Below, piece after piece: positions 1 to 8,159 of a stretch of DNA of 39,482 nt. Source of the DNA: Lachnospiraceae bacterium UBA7143. GTDB lineage: Bacteria > Bacillota > Clostridia > Lachnospirales > Lachnospiraceae. The position numbers and the translations under genes are program-made. The first letter of the stretch is position 1. Each line of letters opens with the position of its first letter. Below the pieces are notes generated by a model that saw nothing but the letters and a program-made list of their open reading frames with translations, had not been told where the DNA came from and made no database searches. The stretch covers positions 1 through 39,482 of the forward strand of contig DKWV01000058.1 of NCBI GenBank assembly GCA_002491905.1, written 5' to 3'.

Positions 1-65
1 AAAGGTGGTATGATATGTATAAAAGAATTGGAAAATGCAAAGTAGTGAAGAAGGAGGAGCAGGCA

Positions 66-224
66 ATGGGCGTAGCTTCAAATTTGGAAAGACCCTGTAC
101 GATTTCGGAATCTATTATACAGTCATGTAAGGAAGTGAAAAACATGCGTGAAGGCAAAATTCCGAAACGTTCCTTAAATGATTTATTTGCAAATATTGAA
201 AAATGGAGCAAAGAAGAAAGATAA
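66..224 (+). CDS. Putative type II antitoxin, orphaned
   Basis: Small 52-residue protein likely to be the antitoxin of a type II toxin-antitoxin pair. The ATG at 66 is preferred over the in-frame ATG at 15 because GGAGGAG at 52-58 sits at normal spacing. The pattern ESIIQSCKEVKNMREGKIP followed by a short acidic/basic tail resembles short antitoxins found upstream of RelE/ParE-type toxins in Clostridia; this is recalled, not searched. Its stop (222-224) abuts the ATG at 225 of the toxin remnant, the usual coupled order antitoxin then toxin. As the toxin is destroyed, this ORF has probably lost its partner and may be under no selection. No DNA-binding domain is obvious at this length. It could instead be an unrelated small protein. 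Confidence 0.5.
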   Translation: MGVASNLERPCTISESIIQSCKEVKNMREGKIPKRSLNDLFANIEKWSKEER

Positions 225-469
225 ATGTACACAGTTATACCCACTGAACAGTTTGAAAAGGATGGATTCCGACGGATGGGCATACCTTCAAAGTAAGATC
301 AGCAAATACAGATACCAAGGCAGGACAGTCCAACGGGTATCGTGTTATTTATTATGCAGTTCGGGACGATGAGGAAGTGTATCTGCTTACAATTTATTAT
401 AAAAAGGATGATAACAGAATACCGACGAATCAGGAAATCATAGAATTGGTAGAAACATATTGTATGTAG
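225..469 (+). pseudogene. RelE/ParE-type toxin remnant (deleted and frameshifted)
   Basis: Remnant of a RelE-superfamily toxin (mRNA interferase or gyrase-poison fold). The ATG at 225 opens with MYTVIPTEQFEKD, a typical toxin N-terminus, but the frame stops at 294-296. In another frame, from about 295 to the TAG at 467-469, the C-terminal part is clear: a K/VR-ANTDTK stretch, NGYRVIYYAV, then VYLLTIYYKKDDNRIP. The central helices and strands, about 40-50 residues, are missing and the two ends lie in different frames, so a deletion with frameshift has destroyed the gene. The neighbouring antitoxin-like ORF is intact and directly abuts it. Confidence 0.65.
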
Positions 470-485
470 GGGGAGAAAGAATGGT

Positions 486-511
486 TTAACACAGGATATA
501 TACTGTGTTAA
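486..511. other. 9-bp perfect inverted repeat, AT-rich loop
   Basis: TTAACACAG (486-494) and CTGTGTTAA (503-511) are exact inverted copies around an 8-base loop. It lies between the toxin remnant and the ATPase remnant. There is no T-run after it, so it is not a convincing intrinsic terminator; it could be an operator or an RNA hairpin. Confidence 0.4.
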
Positions 512-555
512 TCGGTTATTCAGAAATACAGGTTACAGAAGAAGAGGGGGATTTT

Positions 556-1185
556 ATGCAGCTTATTTATCTTTACATAGATGAATACTGCAATTTTCAG
601 AGAGCGGGTTTTAATTTCAGTCAGGATTTCAATATTGATTTTAATGCAGACGAGAATGTACTTAACATATCGCACAGGGATTCCAGCCTTCCGAAGCGGT
701 TCTGGGGTGAAAATATCAATAACCTCAGTGTTGTTATCGGAAATAACGGCGCTGGAAAAACAAGTCTAATGCAGTATCTAATAGATATTTTCCTTGAATT
801 ACATGGCGTGTACAAAGTGGGTGGCCTGGGAATTGTAATTTTTGGTGATGAGGATAGAATGTATGGCTATCAAAACCAAAACAGAGAAGCGCAGGCCGAT
901 AAACCAACGATTGTCAGACAAATCGGGTCTTTGCAATGGCTGGGTCAAGAGTGTGTAGAATCATTACTTGGGAAGACAAAGTTCATTTATTTAACAAATG
1001 TTCTGTCTGCAAGAGATACACGGAGGCGTACTTCTTTTATGAGCAGTATAAACAGATTAAGTTTGTTTTTGACAAACGGCAGCATCATATCTGTAATGAA
1101 TTAGAAAAGGCAGGGTTTCCGATTCCGGTTCCGAAGGTGCTCTATGTGGATTTGCTATTGACGAATCAACTTAATACCGTGTTAG
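556..1185 (+). pseudogene. AAA/SMC-like ATPase remnant
   Basis: Broken gene for a P-loop ATPase of the AAA/SMC-like type. GAAGAGGGGG at 541-550 places the start at ATG 556 (MQLIYLYIDEYCNF). A Walker A motif, GNNGAGKTS, lies at residues 62-70. The frame runs to a stop at 1102-1104 but changes character after about 1010 (LTNVLSARDT). The family-like continuation FFYEQYKQIKFVFDKRQ, then PIPVPKVLYVDL, appears in another frame from about 1030 to 1175. A block that should carry the sensor and signature region is absent. Sequence similar to this family ends near 1185, where uracil-DNA glycosylase sequence begins. Such ATPases occur in phage-defence and toxin-like loci, but nothing here shows which kind this was. 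Confidence 0.6.
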
Positions 1186-1188
1186 ATT

Positions 1189-1647
1189 CCCTTCGTGGGT
1201 CGCTCAGGGGAAATACTGGACAGGCTGCTTGACGACTGCGGCCTGAGCAGGGAAGAAATATACATTACCAACATTTTAAAATGTCATCCGCCCGGCAACC
1301 GTGATCCCAGAGAGGACGAAAAGGAGGCCTGTTTCCCTTATCTGAAATATGAGACGTTTCTGCTAAAACCGGGTATCATTGTCTGTCTGGGCCGTGTCGC
1401 CGCGCAGCGGATCATTTCATCGGATTTTAAAATTACCAGACAGCATGGCACTTGGACGCACCGAAAAAATTGTGTGCTGACTGCCACATATCATCCCTCG
1501 GCAATTCTGAGAGACCCCTCCAAATATGATGAAGTAAAACGTGATTTTCGAGAAGTTGTCAGCAAACGGTCTGAATTTAAAGAGATACTGATTTCCGTCT
1601 CTTTTCGACATTTTTTGCATATAGTATCAATAAACCTAAACTATTAA
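1189..1647 (+). pseudogene. Uracil-DNA glycosylase family 4, N-terminally truncated
   Basis: The 3' part of a family-4 (iron-sulfur) uracil-DNA glycosylase, which removes uracil from DNA. The open frame begins with PFVGRSGEILDRLL, normally an internal motif, and continues through LKCHPPGNRDPRE, EACFPYL, CLGRVAA and the conserved ATYHPSAIL motif. Two of the expected cluster cysteines remain (LKC and EAC). The N-terminal 60 or so residues, with the first cysteine pair and the GEAPG-type catalytic motif, are absent: an in-frame TAG lies at 1183-1185 just upstream, and ATPase-derived sequence ends at the same place. Only a GTG at 1195 could serve as start. The product should not be active. The last 30 or so residues look unrelated to the family. 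Confidence 0.7.
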
Positions 1648-1660
1648 GGTATGCAAAAAT

Positions 1661-2572
1661 ATGAAAGAATATGTAGTTTTATCATTAGAGACACATCTTT
1701 TTTTCGGAAGGATCATGAAAGAACACGCCTTGTTCCTGCTTGCCGGATTTCCGGCGAAGGAAACGGGGTTTATACGGCGCGCGGATCAATTTCGTAAAGA
1801 ATTTGAAGAAGGGCTCAGGTGGACTGTAAAACTTGCGGACGGCATCGTAAGTAAATCGGTCTTAAATTCCGGGGAGGTTGTAACGGAATTTACGGAAAAA
1901 GCGGAGTGCCAGACAAAAAATCTGACAGGGATTCCGATTGATACGAAGATTACGGAGACGGAAGAACGACTCCGCGCCGGGAACTGTGGTATGGTGAGCC
2001 GGGAAACCGTTTCTCAGGTAAGAATGTTGAATCAGCAAATGCTCAGAAGTCTGAATGGATTGATTTCTTTTAAGGAAGAGATTCTGAGGGAAGTGACAAG
2101 GTGCAGGCTTTATACGGCCAACTATCCGCTGCTGATTGAACATATTCTGCGGGAAGCGAAATTGTATCGTCAGACGGTTTCGGAACTTGAGCAGAGAGGA
2201 AGAATCGCCGCGCCGGATTTGAGAAATCTCGAAATATTCTGGAATCAGATTATGATGGAACATGCCCAGTTTATCCGGGGGTTGTTAGACCCGACGGAAT
2301 GCGGGCTGATGGAGACGGCCGACGGATTTGCGAAAGACTACTGCCGCCTTCTGGAAGAGGCCAGACAGCAGGACTGCAGGGCGATGAATGCCCTGACCAC
2401 AAAAACTTTACAGATGACAAAGCAGTATCAGCAGTTTAAGACAGCAGGCACAGAAGGTATTACGGGCTGTGAGATCCGCTCCATCATTCTGCCTCTCTTG
2501 GCGGATCATGTGCTCCGTGAGGCGAACCACTATCTGCGCATTCTGGAACAGGCACAGAAAGGTGGGGATTAG
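1661..2572 (+). CDS. DUF2935 ferritin-like di-domain protein
   Basis: A 303-residue protein of the DUF2935 family, found mainly in Firmicutes and of unknown function. It has two homologous halves, each expected to be a helical bundle. The first half has LFFGRIMKEHALFL with E21-H22, and the second has IMMEHAQFIRGLLDPTE with E200-H201. Later helices carry EHILREAKLY and DHVLREANHY. The repeated Glu/His pairs suggest a ferritin-like metal site; this is inference. There is no signal peptide or membrane segment. No strong Shine-Dalgarno is visible before ATG 1661. The stop lies one base before the ATG of the large copper oxidase, so the two are almost certainly co-transcribed and translationally coupled, which suggests a shared role in metal or oxygen chemistry. 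Confidence 0.75.
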   Translation: MKEYVVLSLETHLFFGRIMKEHALFLLAGFPAKETGFIRRADQFRKEFEEGLRWTVKLADGIVSKSVLNSGEVVTEFTEKAECQTKNLTGIPIDTKITETEERLRAGNCGMVSRETVSQVRMLNQQMLRSLNGLISFKEEILREVTRCRLYTANYPLLIEHILREAKLYRQTVSELEQRGRIAAPDLRNLEIFWNQIMMEHAQFIRGLLDPTECGLMETADGFAKDYCRLLEEARQQDCRAMNALTTKTLQMTKQYQQFKTAGTEGITGCEIRSIILPLLADHVLREANHYLRILEQAQKGGD

Positions 2573-2573
2573 G

Positions 2574-5279
2574 ATGGAATTATGCAAATATCCCAAGAGG
2601 GAAAATATCAGGACTTTCCATATTGAGGCGATACAGATTCCCATTGTGTATAACAAATATGGAGATTACGACCCAAATGGCCTGCTCTATGTGCTGGAGG
2701 AGGATGCGGAAAGGATTAAGACAGAAGCGCTTAAGAGATTTGAGATGGAGATACCACAGCCCTATAAGGAAGTACAGCCGCTGGTAATCCGGGTTAATCT
2801 GGGAGATACGGTAAAAGTCCGGTTCCGTAATTCCCTGAACAGGAGACTGTCGATTCACGTACAGGGACTATCCTATGATGTCAATACCTCGGACGGAAGC
2901 AGCGTAGGATACAATGACGACAGCACCACGAATGGGGAAATATGGTATACATGGTATGCCGACACAGAGGGCGTCTATCTGTTTCATGATATGGCGGACC
3001 CCAGAAGTACGGAAGATGCGACCAATATTCATGGCCTGTTTGGGGCTGTTATTGTAGAGGCGCCGGAAGCGAAGTGGTTTGACCCGGAAACAGGGGAAGA
3101 ACTGAGAAGTGGGTTAATGGCGGATGTTTATCAGCCCGGGAAGCCGGCATTCAGGGAGTACAGCGTCTTCTTCCATGATGAGTTGGAAATCCTGAATAGA
3201 GAGGGTGAACAGCCAGTCGACCCGCACACCGGACTTCCGTCGTCAACAACGGCGATCAGCTACCGCTCCGAACCCATGCGGAATCGGATGCCGCACTCAC
3301 ATGATCCCGCCGATTCTGCGGAGGATGTTTCCATGAGTTCTTGGGTATACGGTGATCCGGCGCCGCCGATTCTTTTCGCCTATGTGGGCGACCCGGTAAA
3401 AATCCGGCTGCTTCACGGCGGAGTGAAGGAAACCCATGTGTTTCATCTGCACAACCATCAGTGGAGGCTGGAGGCGGATAATCCGGCGTCCACGATTCTG
3501 GATTCCATCAGCCTCAGCCCGCAGGAATGCTATACGCTGGATATTTTATACGGGGCCGGAAGCCTGAACCATGTGATCGGAGATGTGATATTCCATTGTC
3601 ATCTCTATCCCCATTTTATGGAAGGTATGTGGACCCTCTGGAGGATTTATGACCGGCTTCAGGACGGAACAGGGGAATTGCCTGACGGCACGCCCATTGC
3701 GCCCCTTATGCCGCTAAAGGATAGAGAACGTCCGCCGAAGAAAGATGGATGCCATCCGGGATATCCGAATTTTATAGAGGGCAGATTTGGCGAAAGCCCA
3801 TTGCAGCCGCCCCTTGGCGTTCTGCTTCCGGGCGGAGGGGTGACCAATAAGCCGACGCCGCTTGAGAGGGCCAACTTTGTAGAGAACGCAGTTCCCGGCG
3901 CACTGTATACGGATACCTGCCCGTGTTGCACGGATGAAAGAGTAAGAGTATTTGAGATTGCTATGGTACAGGCGAAAATTACCTACAACCGCTATGGATG
4001 GCATGATCCGCAGGGACGTTTTTTTGTCCTTAAGGAAGAGCTGGAGCGTCATGGAGGGCTGGAGTGCTATATCCGCAAAGTGGAACGACAGGAAATTAAG
4101 GTGGAGCCGTTGGTTATCCGTGCAAATGCGGGAGATTGCATCGAGCTTCGCACCACAAACCTTCTGCCGGAATTTATTGAGGGGAGCCCGTTCCAGCAAA
4201 GAACAAGGACGGATATTGTAGGGCACCATCTGCATCTGGTAAAATTTGATACCATTGTCTCAGACGGGTCGGCAAACGGCTGGAATAACATTGCCGGCGC
4301 GAGAAAGTATGAAACGCTGGTGGAGCGCTTTTTTGCCAACGAGGAACTGCGGACGGTATTCTTCCATGACCATCTGTTCGCCAATGTCCACCAGCAGCAT
4401 GGTTTGTTCGGTGCGTTGATCATTGAAGAGGCGGGCGCTACGTTCCATAACCCTCAGAACGGAAAAGAACTGCGCTTTGGAACACGGGCGGTCATCCGCA
4501 GAAAGGACGGCACCTCTTTCAGGGAGTTCACGCTGTTTGTGCATGACTTTGCTTTCCTTTTTGACAGAAAAGGAAAGCCGCTCAATCCGCCTGCTGTTCC
4601 CGGCTCGCATGACGATCCGGGCGTCATGGGGATCAATTACCGGGCGGAGCCGATGCGGGAGCGGCTGCGCAAAAAGGAAGATCCGGCATATCTTTTCAGC
4701 TCCTTTGTACACGGGGATCCGGCGACACCGATTTTTGAAACCTATCCGGGGGATGAACTGATGTTCCGACTGATTGACGGGGCGCATGAGGAGCAGCACT
4801 CCCTCAATATTACGGGAATGTCGTGGAGGAAAGAACCGGCGGATGCAAGATCGCCGCTTGCAGCATCCCAGACGCTGGGCGTTTCGGAGGCATTCAATCT
4901 GAACGTCACGAGGAGGTACGGAGCCGGGGACTATCTCTATTATTTTGGAGGAATTGACGACGCATGGCTTGGGCTGTGGGGAATACTGCGTGTGCATAGA
5001 AGGTATCGGAGGCACTTGCAGCCATTATGCCAGGGGAAAGGGATGATCCAACCCCTTCCGCCCTGCCCGTCAAAGGACGATGTGGTCAGGCGTTATGAGG
5101 TAGTGGCGGTACAAAAGAAATTAATTTACAACAAATATGGGGATCATGATCCCAATGGTCTGCTATTTGTACCAAAAGAGGATGTGGATCAGGTGTTTTC
5201 GGGAAAATATATGCCTAAGCCGTTGATCCTCAGGGCAAATGCGGGGGATTGGATAGAGGTTACGCTGCATAATGCATGA
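2574..5279 (+). CDS. Large multicopper oxidase (MnxG-like), part before an in-frame TGA
   Basis: First 901 codons of a very large multi-cupredoxin oxidase. ATG 2574 follows AAAGGTGGGG at 2558-2567. Repeated units open with IVYNKYGDYDPNG, ITYNRYGWHDPQG and LIYNKYGDHDPNG, marking three cupredoxin pairs. Copper motifs are visible: HxxHxH at H288/H291/H293, the type 1 motif HCHLYPHFMEGM at 341-352, HxH at H552/H554, and FFHDHLF with H598/H600. The C-terminal-type motifs precede the N-terminal-type HxH motifs, so the trinuclear site would form between domains in permuted order. No signal peptide is seen, as expected for a spore-coat or cytoplasmic protein. Full length through 6224 would be 1,216 residues, close to the remembered size of Bacillus MnxG, a manganese oxidase. 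The TGA at 5277-5279 ends translation inside the third pair. All the copper motifs listed lie before it. Confidence 0.75.
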   Translation: MELCKYPKRENIRTFHIEAIQIPIVYNKYGDYDPNGLLYVLEEDAERIKTEALKRFEMEIPQPYKEVQPLVIRVNLGDTVKVRFRNSLNRRLSIHVQGLSYDVNTSDGSSVGYNDDSTTNGEIWYTWYADTEGVYLFHDMADPRSTEDATNIHGLFGAVIVEAPEAKWFDPETGEELRSGLMADVYQPGKPAFREYSVFFHDELEILNREGEQPVDPHTGLPSSTTAISYRSEPMRNRMPHSHDPADSAEDVSMSSWVYGDPAPPILFAYVGDPVKIRLLHGGVKETHVFHLHNHQWRLEADNPASTILDSISLSPQECYTLDILYGAGSLNHVIGDVIFHCHLYPHFMEGMWTLWRIYDRLQDGTGELPDGTPIAPLMPLKDRERPPKKDGCHPGYPNFIEGRFGESPLQPPLGVLLPGGGVTNKPTPLERANFVENAVPGALYTDTCPCCTDERVRVFEIAMVQAKITYNRYGWHDPQGRFFVLKEELERHGGLECYIRKVERQEIKVEPLVIRANAGDCIELRTTNLLPEFIEGSPFQQRTRTDIVGHHLHLVKFDTIVSDGSANGWNNIAGARKYETLVERFFANEELRTVFFHDHLFANVHQQHGLFGALIIEEAGATFHNPQNGKELRFGTRAVIRRKDGTSFREFTLFVHDFAFLFDRKGKPLNPPAVPGSHDDPGVMGINYRAEPMRERLRKKEDPAYLFSSFVHGDPATPIFETYPGDELMFRLIDGAHEEQHSLNITGMSWRKEPADARSPLAASQTLGVSEAFNLNVTRRYGAGDYLYYFGGIDDAWLGLWGILRVHRRYRRHLQPLCQGKGMIQPLPPCPSKDDVVRRYEVVAVQKKLIYNKYGDHDPNGLLFVPKEDVDQVFSGKYMPKPLILRANAGDWIEVTLHNA

Positions 5280-6224
5280 AATCCGGAGCAGCCGATTCCT
5301 TACTTTTCTTATCCGACGGTTCCTTTAGATAAAGAGTATACGCCGTCTATGAGGGTTTCCCTGAATCCGCAGTTTTTGCAGTATGACCCGGTATGCGATT
5401 CCGGCATCAATGTAGGATATAATGAAATGGAGCAGACGGTAGGTGTGGGCGAGAGCAAGCGGTATCTCTGGCACGCAGATAAAGAGTACGGAGCCTGTCT
5501 CATACAGTCCTTTGGAGACATGCGGAACCACCGTTACCACGGATTGTTCGGGGCGGTGATTGTAGAACCGCCGGGAGCGGAATGGTACCGTAATTTCACC
5601 AGGAAAAAGGACAGCTTTGCGGAACAGGCAGTCATTACGGCGCCGGGGGTAGAAAATTTCCGTGAATATGTGCTGTTCATTCAAAACGGAATCCGGCTGC
5701 TTGACGTGAAAGGGAATTTGATCCAGACGGCGTTAGATGATAATGGGGAGCCGGTAGATGCGGAGGATACGGGAGAAAAGGGATACAATTACCGTTCGGA
5801 GCGGTTTGCCAACCGGCTTGCAAAAGATCCGAGGACATGGAAGGTCTTCAGCAGCAAAGTGCATGGGGATCCGGCAACGCCCGTATGGAAAGCCTATTCC
5901 GGAGACCGGGTGGTCTTTCGTGCTATGATGCCCGCGGATAAACCGAGAAATACGTCCCTTGCAATTCATGACCATTTATGGAGGGAACAACAGCGGGATC
6001 CGTTTTCCAGAATCATCCCGCTGCAGGGTGGAATCAGTATCGGCAATAAGTTTGATATAGAGCTTTTGGGAGGCGCCGGGTGTCCTGGGGATTACCTCTA
6101 CCGCTCAGGCAGTTTTGCCTGGGATGTGGAATCAGGCATGTGGGGGATTTTCCGGGTGGTAAAACAGACATTGGGATGCAAGTGTAAGGGAATGTACAGG
6201 AAAGTCCGGGAATGCTTCCGATAA
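5280..6224 (+). pseudogene. Large multicopper oxidase, part after the in-frame TGA
   Basis: Same reading frame as the preceding segment and open from 5280 to TAA 6222-6224, about 314 codons. It continues the cupredoxin repeats: NPEQPIPYFSYP, RYHGLFGAVIVEPPG, VHGDPATPVWKAYSGD and LAIHDHLWREQ closely parallel units earlier in the protein. The residue at the stop codon sits in LHNA-stop-NPEQP, where a Trp (TGG) would be a one-base change away. No ribosome binding site precedes the first internal ATG (5349), so this part is probably not made on its own. It is the C-terminal part of one gene, split by a nonsense mutation, unless the TGA is a sequence error or is read through. Confidence 0.7.
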
Positions 6225-6249
6225 TGTGCGAAGTGGTACAGGCAGGAAA

Positions 6250-6286
6250 AGGAGTGTCTGGCAGGTGTGCCGGATGCTCCTTTTTA
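6250..6286 (+). terminator. Rho-independent terminator after the copper oxidase
   Basis: Arms 6250-6263 and 6268-6281 pair over 14 positions, counting G-U pairs, around a GGTG loop and run into TTTTTA. It closes the DUF2935-oxidase transcription unit 25 bases after its stop. Confidence 0.8.
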
Positions 6287-6371
6287 TGGGTAATGCATTT
6301 ACACAATAGTATGTTATGTAAACTCATAAGTGCAAAGTATACCCCAAAAACAGCAATATATACCAGAAACC

Positions 6372-6400
6372 TTTCCTTTTAGCCTGATATCAAATATAAT
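6372..6400 (+). promoter_or_regulatory. Tentative promoter for the chemoreceptor gene
   Basis: A consensus -10 (TATAAT, 6395-6400) lies 48 bases before the gene. The matching -35 position reads TTTCCT, a poor match, so an extended -10 or an activator would be needed. No flagellar sigma-28 consensus was recognised. Confidence 0.35.
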
Positions 6401-6448
6401 AATGCAGATACTTTTTCGGTCAGCGTCACAAAGGAGGAGGCAGAAGGT

Positions 6449-8152
6449 ATGAAGACAAAGAAACTCAGCATTGCAGCACAGCTTTTTCTCTTTATTTTAT
6501 GTTCGGCCATCATCGTGGCATTGATTGTGGGGAGCGTTGCCTATTCAAACATGGGAAATTTTCTGCAAAAGAAATGCAAGGATGACGTGATGGAAATTGC
6601 AGTGATCGCCGCGGAAAATGTGGATGGCGAAGTGTTTGCAAAGGCTGTGGAGGGCGATGGGACGGCGCTTTCGACAGTGAAAGACAGTCTGAGTTTCTTT
6701 CTGGTCGGCGAATCGGTCACTTATGTCTACACGCTGATGCCCAAAGATGCGGAGTGGTTTCAGTTTGTGGTGGACACGGACCCGGATGACCCGGGCGAAT
6801 ATGCGGAGGATTACGAGGCGCAGGACGCCATGTTTGAGGCGATGCAGGGGAGCCCTTCCGTGACGGAGGATCCTTTCACTGACGAGTGGGGCACTTTCTA
6901 CAGCGGGTATGCGCCGATTTCTCTTAACGGTAAGGTGCTGGGCATTGTGGCGGTGGACTATGAGGCGTCCTCGATACAGACTTCATTAAACAGTCTGATC
7001 CGCAATATTCTGTTTGCAGTGGGAGCGGCCCTGCTTTTTGCGGTGGCGGCAGCTCTGTTGGTTGCGGTCAGGATGCGCCGCAACTTTATCAAAGTGAACG
7101 ATAAGATTCTGGAGGTTGCGTCCGATGACGGCGATCTGACAAAGGTGTTAAACATCACCTCCGGGGATGAGCTGGAAGTGATCGGAAACAGTTTAAACCG
7201 TCTTTTGGAAAAGACGGGAAATACGGTCAGGGAGATCAAAGGCGGAACTGACAGCATTGAGACGGAGATGGGGAATATCAACACCCATGTGTCGGGAGCG
7301 GCCGCGCAGGTGACCGGCATTAACGACACCATACACTCTATGGTGGCGGCCTCCGAACAGATTGCGGCGTCCGTCGGGACCGTGAGCGAACAGGTGGATT
7401 TTGTATACAGGGATATACAGAACATCGTTGAGGTTGTCGCGGGCAATACGATCGGCCTGCAGGAGATCAACGCGTCCTCCACAGAGCTGAATGATACGGC
7501 ACAGACATCCTATGATGGAATTGGGAAAAATGTGGAGATGATGTCGGGGATGCTGCAGGAGGAAAAGAAGAGGGCGGAGGCGGTCCTTCGGATCAAGGAG
7601 CTTTCGGAGACGATTCTGGGGATTTCCGGGCAGACCAATCTGCTGGCGCTGAATGCGTCTATTGAGGCGGCGAGAGCCGGAGAGGCGGGCAAGGGATTTG
7701 CCGTGGTGGCGGGAGAGATCGGCGCGCTGGCGGGCAATACCAATGAGGCCGCCAATGAAATCCAGAAGATGAGCAAAGAGGTGGTGGAAGCCATTCAGGG
7801 ACTTGGCGCGCTGGCGGATAAGATGCTGCATTTCCTGGAGAATGAGATTTCCGGGGATTATCAGAAATTCGGCGGTCTTTCCAAAGGATTCGCACAAAAA
7901 TCCGATGAGATCAGGGCATCAATGGAGCAGCTTTTGAAAAATATGGAAGAGTACGCCGGGGTGCTTGAAAAGATCAGAATGGCTATGGAATCCGTCGGAG
8001 GCGCCTCGGAGGAAAACAATGCGGAGATTATCCAGCTTTCAGAGCGTCTTGAGGCCATAGACGAGGAGATGAAGAGCATAGAGACTACGGCGGAGGATAC
8101 TTTCTCCGCGATCTCGGGTATGAACCGTGAACTGAGCGGCTACAGGGTATAG
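6449..8152 (+). CDS. Methyl-accepting chemotaxis protein
   Basis: A 567-residue transmembrane chemoreceptor that would signal ligand occupancy to CheA/CheW at the inner face of the membrane. Residues about 9-32 form the first membrane helix. Residues 33-182 are an extracellular Cache-like sensor region with WFQFVVDTDPDDPG and GTFYSGYAPI. A second membrane helix lies at about 184-208, followed by HAMP (about 208-260) and the cytoplasmic coiled-coil signalling domain. The conserved hairpin tip is unmistakable at residues 392-424 (SGQTNLLALNASIEAARAGE). There is no C-terminal CheR-binding pentapeptide. AAAGGAGGAGG at 6430-6440 fixes the start. Its stop lies only 7 bases from the convergent metallo-hydrolase gene. 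Ligand unknown; implies a motile host or one with chemosensory arrays. Confidence 0.93.
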   Translation: MKTKKLSIAAQLFLFILCSAIIVALIVGSVAYSNMGNFLQKKCKDDVMEIAVIAAENVDGEVFAKAVEGDGTALSTVKDSLSFFLVGESVTYVYTLMPKDAEWFQFVVDTDPDDPGEYAEDYEAQDAMFEAMQGSPSVTEDPFTDEWGTFYSGYAPISLNGKVLGIVAVDYEASSIQTSLNSLIRNILFAVGAALLFAVAAALLVAVRMRRNFIKVNDKILEVASDDGDLTKVLNITSGDELEVIGNSLNRLLEKTGNTVREIKGGTDSIETEMGNINTHVSGAAAQVTGINDTIHSMVAASEQIAASVGTVSEQVDFVYRDIQNIVEVVAGNTIGLQEINASSTELNDTAQTSYDGIGKNVEMMSGMLQEEKKRAEAVLRIKELSETILGISGQTNLLALNASIEAARAGEAGKGFAVVAGEIGALAGNTNEAANEIQKMSKEVVEAIQGLGALADKMLHFLENEISGDYQKFGGLSKGFAQKSDEIRASMEQLLKNMEEYAGVLEKIRMAMESVGGASEENNAEIIQLSERLEAIDEEMKSIETTAEDTFSAISGMNRELSGYRV

Positions 8153-8159
8153 GAAATCG

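Noticed and set aside
3659..5015. Several minus-strand ORFs within the copper oxidase gene
   Set aside because: They are shadows of a high-scoring plus-strand gene and contain no recognisable domains.
5277..5330. TGA as a selenocysteine codon in the copper oxidase
   Set aside because: No convincing SECIS-type hairpin follows within the needed distance, and a TGG to TGA change fits the context better.
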